A stretch of DNA of 64,000 nucleotides from CBDCDJ01 sp965215355 (GCA_965215355.1 CBDCDJ010000007.1:1178001-1242000); one strand, 5' to 3'. Numbered from the stretch's first letter, positions 1-9,435 are shown. Numbers and translations are program-made. Notes: generated from the letters alone by a model not told the origin.

Positions 1-226
1 GACGTCTTACCGCTCCGCCGTCTTTTACAAAAACGACCATGAGAAGCAGACGGCCGAGGAGATGATTCACGTCGTCAACCGCTCGGGGCGCTGGCCCCGG
101 CCCGTCGTGACGACGCTCGAGCCGCTGACCCGGTTTTGGCCCGCCGAGGACTATCACCAGGATTACCTGGTAAAAAACGTCGGGGGGTACACCTGTCACA
201 GGCTTTACTTCGACAGCTATCTGTGA
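1..226 (+). CDS. msrA: Peptide methionine sulfoxide reductase A, C-terminal part
   Basis: The window opens inside this gene; 74 codons remain, read in the frame starting at base 2 and ending in TGA. The visible part carries the MsrA signatures YRSAVFY and AEDYHQDYL, which in the family form the sheet and helix around the methionine-sulfoxide pocket. The enzyme reduces the S-epimer of methionine sulfoxide in proteins using thioredoxin. The catalytic GCFW motif lies upstream of the window and cannot be checked. A Cys in GGYTCHR near the end could be a resolving residue, but its role is inferred. The next gene starts 290 bp away, so this looks like the end of a transcription unit. Confidence 0.9.
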   Translation, partial: TSYRSAVFYKNDHEKQTAEEMIHVVNRSGRWPRPVVTTLEPLTRFWPAEDYHQDYLVKNVGGYTCHRLYFDSYL

Positions 227-255
227 GGCTCGGGGCAACGCTGCGGAGAAGCTCG

Positions 256-279
256 TCAGCGTAGAAATCAGCGTAGAAA
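256..279. repeat. Two tandem copies of a 12-base unit
   Basis: The unit TCAGCGTAGAAA occurs twice in immediate tandem, without mismatch, 30 bp after the msrA stop. The rest of the 290-bp gap to the next gene holds a small GC hairpin (323-341, stem CCCGCA/TGCGGG) and nothing else I can support. Confidence 0.7.
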
Positions 280-515
280 AGGGTTGCCGAGGTCAGCGCG
301 GGTTTGAACAGAGGGGGTTTGTCCCGCAGCCGACGTGCGGGCATGAGACCTCGACCTTTTCTCGGCGGTGGGCGCGCACCGTAAACCAGTGCAGCTTCCC
401 GGAAACCCTCAGCCGTTTGCAAAGGTAGGACTAGCCGGTTTATAAATGCTGCCCCAGGGCCGCTCGTCCGTGAAGTGCTGAGACTTCTGGTTTGATGCAG
501 CAGCGAAGGGTTCCC

Positions 516-1229
516 ATGAGAGTCCAAATTCTTTTCCACAACCTGACCATCCAAGTCGAGGCCGAGGGCGAGTTAGAGACGCTCAAAGAAGCGCAGCGCT
601 GGCTCGACGTGCCCAAGGTCTGCCCGGTCTGCGGTTTGCCCACCGAGCTTCGCTACCGCACCGTCACCGCCAAGACGGGCGAGCGCGAGGGCGAAGACTT
701 CGAATACGTCGACGTGCAGTGTACGGGCCGCCCCAAACGCCACCGCTCCACCCTGGGGCAGTACAAGCCCAAAAACGGCGGCGGCTTCTACTACCGCGAA
801 AACTTAGACAAGTTTCCTTGGGACGAGTACGACCTGGAGACCAAGGCGAGCCGCCCGGTGAATCATCAAGAGACCGCGGCAGCCGAGCCGGAGCCCGCGC
901 CCGAGCCCACACCCGAGCCCGCGCCGAAACCCACCCGCGCCGACCTGTTGCAGGTTTACGCGGCGCTCCAGGACCGGGACAAAGCGTACGGGTCGGCGTT
1001 CCTGAGCTTTCTGGCCGCTGACGCCGAGCCGCGCTATTCACCCGAGCTGGCGCGCGAGGTCGCGCGGCACCTGGAGGTGCTGGACGGCCCCGGTCTGCTC
1101 GAGCCCCGCAACCTCAGGCGCATCCTCGAAAAAGTGGGGGGCTGGGAGGCGGGAGCGTTCACGCTCGACCCGGGGGCGCTGCGCAGCTGGGAAGCGCGCT
1201 TCGCCGAGCTGGGTCATCCGGGCGTCTAA
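516..1229 (+). CDS. Unknown protein with zinc-ribbon-like N-terminus and Pro/Glu linker
   Basis: I do not recognise this 237-residue protein. The N-terminal part (about 1-110) begins with an amphipathic strand, then has CPVCG at 36-40, a further Cys at 69 and His at 76, a spacing that could bind one zinc ion. A linker of alternating Pro-Glu pairs follows (about 122-140), and the rest is a compact helical domain with many charged residues. ATG 516 is chosen because an AAGG lies 7 bp upstream; an in-frame TTG at 492 would add eight residues. The zinc ribbon and flexible linker suggest a nucleic-acid-binding adaptor, which is only an inference. Confidence 0.65.
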   Translation: MRVQILFHNLTIQVEAEGELETLKEAQRWLDVPKVCPVCGLPTELRYRTVTAKTGEREGEDFEYVDVQCTGRPKRHRSTLGQYKPKNGGGFYYRENLDKFPWDEYDLETKASRPVNHQETAAAEPEPAPEPTPEPAPKPTRADLLQVYAALQDRDKAYGSAFLSFLAADAEPRYSPELAREVARHLEVLDGPGLLEPRNLRRILEKVGGWEAGAFTLDPGALRSWEARFAELGHPGV

Positions 1230-1338
1230 ACTCGGACACGTGGGAACTAGAGCTTCGGGGGTGGGAGGCTGAGCGCTCCGGAGCGAGCCGAGAATCGTTG
1301 GTTGGAAGCGTTTCAATGCAGGCTTCGAGCAGCGTCGT

Positions 1339-2604
1339 TTAGCCCTTCACGCCCCCGGCGGTGAGGCCGCCGACGAGGTACTTCTCGAACCAAAAAAACA
1401 GCACCATGATGGGCAGCGTGACGATGACCGCGCCCGCCATGAGGTACTGGCGCGGCACTTCTTGTGAATTGAGCCCGACCATGCCGCGCGACAGCGTAAA
1501 AATAGCCGGCGTGTCTAAAAACATGAAGGCGAACAAAAACTCGTTCCAGGCTATCATGAACACGTACAGCCCGACCGAAGCGAGCGCGGGCAAGCTCAGC
1601 GGCAGGGTGATGCGCCAGATGACCCCGAGGCGCGTGGCGCCGTCGATGAGCCCGGCTTCCTCCAAGTCTTTGGGCAGCGTTTGAAAATAGCTGCGCAGCA
1701 TGTAGAGCGCGACCGGCAGGGTCGTGGCCGGATAGACGATGAGCAGTCCCGGCAGCGTGTCGCGCAGGCCGAGCTGGGTGAAAATCGAGTAGAGCGGAAT
1801 GACGAGGACGATGGCCGGGAACATGTAGATGAGCAAAATCGAGCGCGACAGCAGCTTGCGGCCGGGGAAGCTGAGCCGAGTGACCGCGTAAGCGCCGAGG
1901 ACCGACAAGACAAGCGTGACGACGACGGTCACGACGGCGACGAAGGTGCTGTTGCCGATAAAGCGCCAAAAGTTAAAAGTGACGAGCACCTCGCGGTAGC
2001 CGACGAACAGGTTTGACAAGCTTTGGGACAGGTCGATGCCCAAAAACGTCGGGTTTTGCAGCAGTTCGGCGCGCGGCTTGAAGCTCGAGGCCACCATGAA
2101 ATAAAAGGGCAAGACGACGATGCTCAAAAAAAAGGTGAAGCCGGCCGCGCGCACGACGCGCAGCAGCAGCTTTTCCAGGTCGCCCCGCCCGACCGCGCCC
2201 AGCTTCAGGCCGCGCAAGCCGTAGCGGGTCAGCTGGGCGCTGCTGGCAAAGGCGAGGAGCGCGCCCAGCACGCCCCAAAACGGTTGAAGGTCCGTCATGC
2301 CGAGGGGCCGCCCGGCGGAAATGAGGAGCCACAGCAAACCGACGAGCAGCCCCAGCCCCAAAGCGGGTAAGAGTTTGGTGTGGGTCTCGCTACGCACCGT
2401 TCCGATGGCGAGGCCTAAAGCGGCCCCCGCCAAGAGCGCCCGGCCGAGCGGCAGCGTCGTCTCGAGCCCGCCCAACACGGTCGCCAGCACCGTCCACAGG
2501 GTGAGCGCCAACACCGCGGCGAGTGCGCCCACGACGGCCGCGACGAGCAGCCCGGCGGGTGAGCGCAAGCTCGACTTTTTCGTCCTAGGTGCAACAGCCA
2601 TCAT
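1339..2604 (-). CDS. Sugar ABC transporter permease, MalG type, with extra N-terminal membrane segment
   Basis: Inner-membrane permease of a CUT1 carbohydrate importer; it pairs with the MalF-type permease encoded just upstream. The C-terminal 280 residues follow the MalG pattern, with the ATPase-docking EAA loop (EEAGLIDGATRLGVIWRITL) before the last helices. The protein is 421 residues, about 140 longer than typical MalG; the extra N-terminal part contains roughly four hydrophobic helices. Two adjacent ATGs (2604 and 2601) overlap the TGA of the upstream gene, and GGAGG sits immediately before them, so the two permeases are translationally coupled. No ATPase gene is present; such systems commonly share a MsmX-like ATPase encoded elsewhere. 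Confidence 0.92.
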   Translation of the reverse strand: MMAVAPRTKKSSLRSPAGLLVAAVVGALAAVLALTLWTVLATVLGGLETTLPLGRALLAGAALGLAIGTVRSETHTKLLPALGLGLLVGLLWLLISAGRPLGMTDLQPFWGVLGALLAFASSAQLTRYGLRGLKLGAVGRGDLEKLLLRVVRAAGFTFFLSIVVLPFYFMVASSFKPRAELLQNPTFLGIDLSQSLSNLFVGYREVLVTFNFWRFIGNSTFVAVVTVVVTLVLSVLGAYAVTRLSFPGRKLLSRSILLIYMFPAIVLVIPLYSIFTQLGLRDTLPGLLIVYPATTLPVALYMLRSYFQTLPKDLEEAGLIDGATRLGVIWRITLPLSLPALASVGLYVFMIAWNEFLFAFMFLDTPAIFTLSRGMVGLNSQEVPRQYLMAGAVIVTLPIMVLFFWFEKYLVGGLTAGGVKG

Positions 2605-3848
2605 TCCTCCGGGGCGTAGCGAAAATAGACGACCATAAAGAGGGCCAAAATCACGAACAGCACCACCGCCACCGCCGCGCCGGCCCCGATGTCGGCCAGC
2701 GCGAAGGCCTGGTCGTAGACCTGGACGGTCAGCGTTTTCGTCCCGGCCGCACCGCCGGTGAGCAAGAAAATATCGTCGAACTTGTTGAAGGTCCAGATAA
2801 AGCGCAGCAAAAACAGCGTGGCGAGGATGCCGACGAGTTGCGGCAGGGTGATGTACCAGAACTGTTGCAGCGGACTCGCCCCGTCGACGTCGGCGGCTTC
2901 GTACATGTCGCGCGGGATGGCTTGAAAACGCGCCAGGATGAACAAGAACGCGAAGGGAAAATAGCGCCACGCCTCGAAGGCGATGACGGTGGAAAGCGCC
3001 AGCGGGAACTGGACCTCGAGCCCGAACAGCTCGAGGGTGACGGCGCGCTGTCCCAAAAAGTTCACCGCCTCGCCCAACACCCCGAAGCGCGTCCCGAGCG
3101 CGTTGAGCGCGCCGCTTAAGGGGTCGAGCAAAAAAGACCAGGTGAAGGCCACGGCGATGACCGGGGCGACGTAGGGGAACAAAAAAAGCCCCCGCAGCAA
3201 ACCCTGCCCGAAAAACTGGGCGTTCAAGAGTTGAGCGGCGAACAGCCCCAGTAAAATCGAACCTAAAGTGCCGAAAATCGTGTACCACAGCGTAGTGCGC
3301 AGGGTCGGCCAGAACTCCGCCGAACGGAAGACGCGCGTAAAGTTGCGAAGCGTAAAAACGGTGTTGGTAAGGATGTTGGGGGCGGTACCGACAATCTCGG
3401 GTTCACTGGCGAGCGGGTCGTCCGCCGCGCTGAAAAATGGCTGCTCGGCAAGGAAGTCCAGCTCGAGGTTTTCGCGGTAACCCCCCGCCCAGCGTCCGAG
3501 GTCGCAACGCAAGTTTTGGGCGTCCTGCTGACAGCGAGCGTCCCCGGCCAAGGTGAGCCCGGCGGGCAAGACGTCGCGCAGAACGACGCTGTCGATGGCG
3601 ACGTCCTGCGAAGAGTTGCGCAGCTGGTAGCGAACGCGCACCGTGTCGGCAAGCTCGGTGGGAGTCTCGAGCACCCGTTCGCGCACGACCGGGGCGGGCG
3701 GGCGCAGGTCGGCCAAGTCGACCGGCTTGAACGAAATCCACACGTTGGCGAGCACCGGAAACAGCACGATGGCAAAGACGATGACAAAGGTCGGTGCCAG
3801 CATGAAGTAGGCCAGTCTGGCCTCGCGGCGAGCGAGCGTGCCTTTCAT
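2601..3848 (-). CDS. Sugar ABC transporter permease, MalF type, with periplasmic insertion
   Basis: Second permease of the same importer, 415 residues. The first helix (about 12-34) is followed by an insertion of about 120 residues (42-160) with beta-strand character and the phrase VLRDVLPAGLTL, typical of DUF11-like surface domains, plus two Cys (106, 115) that could form a disulfide. The five remaining helices carry the EAA loop at about 317-339 (YEAADVDGASPLQQFWYITL). E. coli MalF also has a large periplasmic loop that touches the binding protein, but between other helices; a similar docking role here is an inference. An AAGGAG lies 4 bp before the ATG. It overlaps the downstream permease gene by 4 bp. 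Confidence 0.92.
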   Translation of the reverse strand: MKGTLARREARLAYFMLAPTFVIVFAIVLFPVLANVWISFKPVDLADLRPPAPVVRERVLETPTELADTVRVRYQLRNSSQDVAIDSVVLRDVLPAGLTLAGDARCQQDAQNLRCDLGRWAGGYRENLELDFLAEQPFFSAADDPLASEPEIVGTAPNILTNTVFTLRNFTRVFRSAEFWPTLRTTLWYTIFGTLGSILLGLFAAQLLNAQFFGQGLLRGLFLFPYVAPVIAVAFTWSFLLDPLSGALNALGTRFGVLGEAVNFLGQRAVTLELFGLEVQFPLALSTVIAFEAWRYFPFAFLFILARFQAIPRDMYEAADVDGASPLQQFWYITLPQLVGILATLFLLRFIWTFNKFDDIFLLTGGAAGTKTLTVQVYDQAFALADIGAGAAVAVVLFVILALFMVVYFRYAPEE

Positions 3849-3858
3849 AGGGCTCCTT

Positions 3859-3886
3859 CCCCCGCCCCGTGCGGCCGGGGCGGGGG
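3859..3886 (-). other. Intercistronic GC hairpin between binding protein and first permease
   Basis: A perfect 10-bp stem (CCCCCGCCCC against GGGGCGGGGG) with an 8-base loop fills the 45-bp gap between the binding-protein stop and the permease ribosome-binding site. There is no T-tract. In E. coli a comparable structure between malE and malF protects the binding-protein mRNA and lowers permease expression; the same use here is an inference. Confidence 0.75.
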
Positions 3887-3893
3887 TCGCAGT

Positions 3894-5219
3894 CTAGCGG
3901 AGGGCCTCGATACGCTGGACGAGCAGGTCGGCGGTGTCTTCGGCGCTACGTTCGCCGTCTAAAAAAGCGCGCACGAGTTCGTTCATCACGCGGGTGCCGT
4001 AGAGACGTGACAGCAGCGCGCCCTGGCCTTGGCTGTAGGCCCAGCGGTCACCCACGTCGAGACCGGCGACGATGCCGTCGATGACCTCTTGGCTGTAGAT
4101 GTCGGCGAGCGGGGCCTTGCGGTCGACACCGACGTCAAGCTGACTCCAGCCCTCGGTGAATTCGTTCGGCGCGTCGGCCGTGCCGCGGCGCACCGGGAAC
4201 AGGCCTTCGGGGGCCATCGACAACCAGGTGAGGTAGGCGTCGTTCAGCACGTACTCGACGAAGCTTTGCGCCGCCGCAGTGTCGGCGTCGACGGTGATGC
4301 CGAAGTAAGAACCGCTCGCCCAGCCCGCGCCGTCCGGGTTGCTGGGGCCGGCGAGGCGGGTGACGAAGCCGGTGTTTTTAGCGAGTTCGTCGCTCGTCGG
4401 GTCGTCCGTGGCAGTCACCGGGACGTTGTCGCGCAGGCCGGCCAACTCGTCCAGGATAAAGGGCGACCACATAACCATCGCCGCTTGCCCGGCGAGGTAG
4501 AGTTCGCGCGACTGCTGCCAGTACAGGTTGCCCGGCGGCGACGCGTCGGCGAGCTTTTTGTAGAACTCGAGGGTTTCGACGACCCGCTCTTTGTCGAGCG
4601 AAACGGAGCCGTCGTCGTTGACGAGTTGCACGCCGTCGGCCAGGAAAAACTCTTCCAGAACCTGCATCATGTAGTCGTTGTCTACGTCGGTGGCGGCCAC
4701 GAAGCCGTACATGTCGGGGGGGTTGCCAAGCGCGTCGACGGCGGCCTCGATGGCGGCGAAGGTGGTGGGCGGCTCGAGCCCGGCCGCCTCGAACAGGTCT
4801 TTGCGGTAGACGATGAGTTGCGTCCAGCCGTCGGACGGCACCGCGGCGTAGCCGCCCTCGACCCGCGCTAAGTTCAGGGGGCCGTCGGCGAAGGTGTCCT
4901 CACCCAAGGTTTCGAGCACTTCGGTGGCGGCTTCGACGTCGAGCAGGCCCGCGTCGACCCAGCCGATGGTCTGGCTGATGGGGTGGTAAATCACGTCGGG
5001 CAAGTCGCCCGCGGAAAAGGCGGCGGTGGCGCGGGTGGACAGTTCGCTTTCTTCGACCGGCACCACCTCGACCGACGTGCCCGTGGCGGCTTCGAAGTCG
5101 GCGGCGATTTGCTCCTGCACCGCCATGCGTTCGGGCTGCGTTTGGGTGGTCCAGAAGACGAGTTGCGCCTGGGCGGCGCAGCCGAAGACGAGCAGACTTG
5201 TGATGAACCAAGCTTTCAT
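3894..5219 (-). CDS. Extracellular sugar-binding protein of ABC importer (family 1)
   Basis: A 441-residue solute-binding protein of the MalE/UgpB family. It starts with a signal peptide (MKAWFITSLLVFGCAAQAQ) and continues with the family opening LVFWTTQTQPERMAV; the central DVIYHPISQ and the MVMWSPFIL segment match the hinge and ligand-cleft regions of family 1 proteins. It would be secreted and present an oligosaccharide to the two permeases encoded downstream. AGGAG lies 7 bp before the ATG. It is the first gene of the operon, served by the promoter at 5476-5505. The sugar is not predictable; maltodextrins are plausible given the glucan enzymes elsewhere in the window. Confidence 0.92.
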   Translation of the reverse strand: MKAWFITSLLVFGCAAQAQLVFWTTQTQPERMAVQEQIAADFEAATGTSVEVVPVEESELSTRATAAFSAGDLPDVIYHPISQTIGWVDAGLLDVEAATEVLETLGEDTFADGPLNLARVEGGYAAVPSDGWTQLIVYRKDLFEAAGLEPPTTFAAIEAAVDALGNPPDMYGFVAATDVDNDYMMQVLEEFFLADGVQLVNDDGSVSLDKERVVETLEFYKKLADASPPGNLYWQQSRELYLAGQAAMVMWSPFILDELAGLRDNVPVTATDDPTSDELAKNTGFVTRLAGPSNPDGAGWASGSYFGITVDADTAAAQSFVEYVLNDAYLTWLSMAPEGLFPVRRGTADAPNEFTEGWSQLDVGVDRKAPLADIYSQEVIDGIVAGLDVGDRWAYSQGQGALLSRLYGTRVMNELVRAFLDGERSAEDTADLLVQRIEALR

Positions 5220-5266
5220 AAGTTTTCTCCTGACGCGAGTTGGCTTGGGCCGGACAGCGGCTCAAA

Positions 5267-5309
5267 GCGAGGGTGTGAGTGCGGAGGGTGTGAGTGCGAG
5301 GGCGTGGGT
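5267..5309. repeat. Three degenerate 14-15-base tandem repeats in the binding-protein leader
   Basis: Units GCGAGGGTGTGAGT, GCGGAGGGTGTGAGT and GCGAGGGCGTGGGT follow one another in the 5' untranslated region of the ABC operon, 48 bp upstream of the start codon. On the mRNA they are pyrimidine-rich. Function unknown. Confidence 0.7.
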
Positions 5310-5475
5310 CTGCAGCGGGCCTCCTTTCCGGCATCCTCGAGCAGGGTTCGCGGGTCGGCCGACAAAAGACGACTTTGGCCGCACGTCGGGGCGTGACCCT
5401 GTGGGTGCGGCGGGGCCGAGCGCCGGGGACGACCCAGTCGTCGCTTCGCGTGTCGGTGTTTATCTATGTTTGCTC

Positions 5476-5505
5476 AGTATGGCTCGCGAGCCGGGCTCGT
5501 GTCAA
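5476..5505 (-). promoter_or_regulatory. Promoter of the sugar ABC operon with palindromic operator candidate
   Basis: On the minus strand TTGACA (5505-5500) is followed after 18 bp by CATACT (5481-5476). The spacer contains the perfect 12-bp palindrome GGCTCGCGAGCC (5481-5492), placed where a LacI-type repressor would block RNA polymerase. Transcription would begin near 5469, giving a leader of about 250 nt. Confidence 0.6.
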
Positions 5506-5878
5506 GAAAAGGTGAGCGCCGCTTTAAGGGCCGCGGTCGGGCGCTCGTCCAATAAAGCGTAAGCGTCGGCGGCGCGCCCACGGGAAACCTCGAGCGGTAT
5601 GAAATAGCGGCAAACGTTTTTCTCGGTGCTACGGAATTTAGAAGCCGTATTACTTAACCCAAAACTACTTCGAACGCGGTCTTGACGCTCTGCACTCGGC
5701 TGTTCTCGCGGGCGGCTCACCCGCCGAAAGCAGCCGCGACCCTGGGCCCGAGCTTTTGGTCCCGTAGGGAGGCTTCTCGGTCGTCTGGTTTTTGCACTGG
5801 ACCTCTTTTACCAAGTCCCGTTGAAGAGTGATGGTCACCGGTCTTACGGTTGCCCAGTTGATACCGCAAGAAGTCTGG
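5506..5878. other. Intergenic region between the ABC operon promoter and pilT
   Basis: No gene supported. A 72-codon minus-strand open frame (5502-5720) lacks a ribosome-binding site and recognisable content, and it runs through the ABC promoter. The stretch around 5580-5690 is less GC-rich than its surroundings. Confidence 0.4.
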
Positions 5879-6994
5879 TCAGCCGAACACGGTCAGCCCG
5901 CTCGAGGGGGTGTTGCGGTCGCGGTTCAGGTCGATTTGGGTGGCGGCCATCTTGAACGCCTGCATACTCGTCGCCGAGGTGAGGCCGATTTCGTAGTCGA
6001 TGACGTCGTCGGCGTAGAGTTGGGCGATGTTGTCGTCGAAGGCCTGCATCCCGTCGAGCTTGGAGTCTTTGAGCGCGTCGTAGAGTTCGTGGCTGCGCTC
6101 CTCGTCTTTGATGAGGTCTTTGATGCGCATGGTGCCCTTCATGACCTCTTGCGCGGCGACCCGGCCCTTGCCGCCCTTGCGGGGTAGCAAGCGCTGCGAG
6201 ACCACGCCCACGAGCGACTCGGCGAACAAGACCCGGGCCGTTTCCCGCTCGTGCGGCGGGAACAGCTCGATGACGCGGTTGACGGTCCGCACCGTGTCGA
6301 TGGTGTGCAGCGTGCTGAAGACCAGGTGGCCGGTCTGCGCCGCCGAAATCGCCGCGGCGGCGGTGGCGTAGTCGCGAATCTCGCCGATGAGGATGACTTC
6401 CGGGTCCTGGCGCATGGCGGCGCGGAGGGCCTCGGCGAACGACGGGGCGTCGGGGCCGATTTCGCGCTGCACGATGATGGAGCGCTTCGGCTTGTGCAAA
6501 AACTCGATGGGGTCCTCGACGGTGATGATCATTTTGGCGTGGACGGCGTTGATTTCGTCGATGATGCGGGCCAAGGTCGTCGACTTGCCCGAACCCGTCG
6601 GTCCGGTGACGAGCACCAGACCTTTTTCCTGGTCGCGGAAGTAGTCGAGGGTTTCCAGCGGCAGGTTGACGACTTGCAGTTGCGACGCGTCCGAGTTGAT
6701 AACCCGCAACACCGCGCTGACGCTGCCGCGCTGCCGAAACAGGTTGAGGCGAAACCGCGCCACGCCCGCCACGCTGTAAGCGAGGTCGACCTGGTTGTCC
6801 TCGCGGAACACTTGCTTTTGTTTGTCGTTGCAGACGATGTCGACGATGGCGTCGGTGAACTTCGCGGTGAGGTTGTTTTCGCTCACCGGGACGAGCTTGC
6901 CGTTGAGCCGAATCATGGGTTGCAGGCCGACGTGCAGGTGTATGTCGGAGGCGCCGCGTTTGACAAAAGTGCCGAGGAGTTCGTCGAAGGTCAT
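5879..6994 (-). CDS. pilT: Type IV pilus retraction ATPase PilT
   Basis: A 371-residue hexameric secretion ATPase that depolymerises type IV pili and drives twitching motility and DNA uptake. The N-terminal PAS-like domain starts with SDIHLHVGLQP; Walker A is GPTGSGKST (131-139), the Asp box ITVEDPIEF (157-165), Walker B DPEVILIGEIRD (197-208) and the His box TGHLVFSTLHT (221-231). The C-terminal MRIKDLIKDE matches the position of the AIRNLI motif that PilT, but not PilB, needs for retraction. No other pilus gene is near, so it is probably transcribed alone from the TAGCTT box 6 bp upstream of the ATG. Confidence 0.95.
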   Translation of the reverse strand: MTFDELLGTFVKRGASDIHLHVGLQPMIRLNGKLVPVSENNLTAKFTDAIVDIVCNDKQKQVFREDNQVDLAYSVAGVARFRLNLFRQRGSVSAVLRVINSDASQLQVVNLPLETLDYFRDQEKGLVLVTGPTGSGKSTTLARIIDEINAVHAKMIITVEDPIEFLHKPKRSIIVQREIGPDAPSFAEALRAAMRQDPEVILIGEIRDYATAAAAISAAQTGHLVFSTLHTIDTVRTVNRVIELFPPHERETARVLFAESLVGVVSQRLLPRKGGKGRVAAQEVMKGTMRIKDLIKDEERSHELYDALKDSKLDGMQAFDDNIAQLYADDVIDYEIGLTSATSMQAFKMAATQIDLNRDRNTPSSGLTVFG

Positions 6995-7000
6995 GGCCTC

Positions 7001-7006
7001 AAGCTA
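7001..7006 (-). promoter_or_regulatory. -10 box TAGCTT for pilT
   Basis: TAGCTT ends 6 bp before the pilT ATG with no Shine-Dalgarno between, fitting a leaderless transcript. No good -35. Confidence 0.45.
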
Positions 7007-7216
7007 GCAGGCCGACCTTTACAAAATTCTTACGTGGGTTCGGCACGAAGGGGCGGCCGAGGTGTCGGCTGGGCTTTCGACTTGGACCTGCGTTACTGCG
7101 TTTTAGAGAACCCTGAGGTGTGGGCGGCGAAAAGCAGCTTGGCCTCCACTGTAACCTTGGCGTGCGGTGTTCAGCCAGGCAACCGTCACACCCTCAGCCC
7201 GCCCCAAAAATCCCCC

Positions 7217-8353
7217 TCAGCGCGAGCCGAACGGGCCGCCCAGCCGTTTCAGCGGGGTCGAAGCGTCGGTCTGGCCGTAAGGGTAGAGGTCGTAGTTGGT
7301 GAGTTCGACGTAGCCCAGGCCGGTCCAGGCGCCGGTGGCCGCGACCGCACCTTCCCAGTAGACGATGCCGGTGCTGGCGCGGGTGTCCATCTCCTGCTCT
7401 TGCAGCCGCGGTGTGAGGGTGGTGTCAATGCCGAGGCGCGGCACGCGCAGGGTCCAGCCGAGCGGGTAAACCGCGCCGGTCGCCGGACTGGTCCAGGTGC
7501 CGGTGGGCTCGAGGGCGAAGTCGTCGGCTGCCAGCGCGACCGCGCGGCCGCTCGGCGTCACGAAAGTTCCCGCCGCCGCGCTGTACTCGCCGCTCGGCTG
7601 GCGGATGAGGTAGAGCATGATCTCGGTGTCGTTGTCGAACTGCACGCTGAACCAGTCCCAACCCGCGTAGCTCGCCAGGTCGAAGTCGCCCCACTGGTGG
7701 TCGTGCCAGGCCTGGCCCCGGACCTCGCGGACGGTGCAAAAGGGGTCGCAGTCGGTGTAGAGTTTGCCCGCCGCCGTCATGCGGGTGTAGGAGAGGTAGT
7801 AGCTCACCCCGCCCGGCCCCATCGACTGGATGCCCGGCGGGTCGCCGTGGAGCACCACGGGTTTGGTCGGCGTGACGGTCAGCTCGAGCCGCTTGCTGCC
7901 GACCGCGGCCGCGAGGTCGACGCCGCCGGCGGCGTTGGCGACCGCGGACCAGTCGGCGAGGTGCAGCTCGAGCCGCTCAGCCGAGGTGCTCGCCCGGTAG
8001 CCCCAAAAGTCGGTCCGCTCGGCTTTTTCGAAGGTGCGTCCGTCGACGTCGGTGAGGGCGAAGTGCGCGACGTGCCCTTTGTCGACGAGCTGGTCGGCGG
8101 GCAAAAAGCCGAACAGCTTTACGCCCGGCGGCGTGTAAGCCTTGAAAAAGGTGAGTTCGAAGCCGTACTCGTGGCCGGTTTCGTCTGTCAAGTGGCCGGT
8201 GTAGTACCACCACTCGATGGGCGCACGGTGGGCGGCCTCGTCGCGGGGCAGGGTCACGGCCTCGACCGGGTAAGGAGTCGAGTACACCGAGGGCGCGCAG
8301 GCCGCCAAAAACAGCACGGACAACCAAGGCAGCAGGGCCGTTTTCCAGTTCAT
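7217..8353 (-). CDS. Lipocalin-like lipoprotein, CrtC/AttH family
   Basis: A 378-residue secreted lipoprotein: signal peptide with lipobox LFLAAC, then the family signature APIEWWYYTGHL and GHEYGFELTFFK. These mark the double-lipocalin fold of carotenoid 1,2-hydratase CrtC and the AttH proteins. A second conserved patch, RGQAWHDHQWGDFD and GWDWFSVQFDNDTEIMLY, matches the second barrel. Members hydrate carotenoids or have unknown roles; which applies here cannot be read from the sequence, but carotenoid chemistry would suit a pigmented Deinococcota cell. ATG 8353 is chosen over an ATG 18 bp upstream because a TATGCT box lies 6 bp before it and the signal peptide then has the usual length. Confidence 0.85.
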   Translation of the reverse strand: MNWKTALLPWLSVLFLAACAPSVYSTPYPVEAVTLPRDEAAHRAPIEWWYYTGHLTDETGHEYGFELTFFKAYTPPGVKLFGFLPADQLVDKGHVAHFALTDVDGRTFEKAERTDFWGYRASTSAERLELHLADWSAVANAAGGVDLAAAVGSKRLELTVTPTKPVVLHGDPPGIQSMGPGGVSYYLSYTRMTAAGKLYTDCDPFCTVREVRGQAWHDHQWGDFDLASYAGWDWFSVQFDNDTEIMLYLIRQPSGEYSAAAGTFVTPSGRAVALAADDFALEPTGTWTSPATGAVYPLGWTLRVPRLGIDTTLTPRLQEQEMDTRASTGIVYWEGAVAATGAWTGLGYVELTNYDLYPYGQTDASTPLKRLGGPFGSR

Positions 8354-8359
8354 GCTTAA

Positions 8360-8365
8360 AGCATA
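8360..8365 (-). promoter_or_regulatory. -10 box TATGCT for the lipocalin-like gene
   Basis: TATGCT ends 6 bp before ATG 8353; a leaderless arrangement that also decides the start codon. Confidence 0.45.
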
Positions 8366-8535
8366 AACCACGGCCCCCGCAGCAAACTGGGCCGGCGCTT
8401 GCGTTTCGACGTTTGCCGAGTGGGCTACCGACCTTCGCGGCGGCGGCGGTTACACTGGGCGCTGCGTAGACTAGTAGACTAAGTGCCGTGTCGGTCTCGG
8501 TGAGGCCGCTCGAGTGCTGGGAAAGTGGGAGAACT

Positions 8536-9426
<891 letters not shown>

Positions 9427-9435
9427 GAGAACATC

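Noticed and set aside
5502..5720. A 72-codon minus-strand open frame upstream of the sugar transporter operon
   Set aside because: It overlaps the operon promoter, lacks a ribosome-binding site and resembles no protein I know.
5845..5870. A third MITE end: CTTACGGTTGCCCAG resembles the ISAs1-type terminal repeat
   Set aside because: No partner end, no internal similarity and no duplication found nearby.
6251..8359. A 702-codon open frame on the plus strand, antisense to pilT and the lipocalin-like gene
   Set aside because: It is the mirror of two real genes in GC-rich DNA; it has no ribosome-binding site, and its translation is compositionally biased without recognisable domains.
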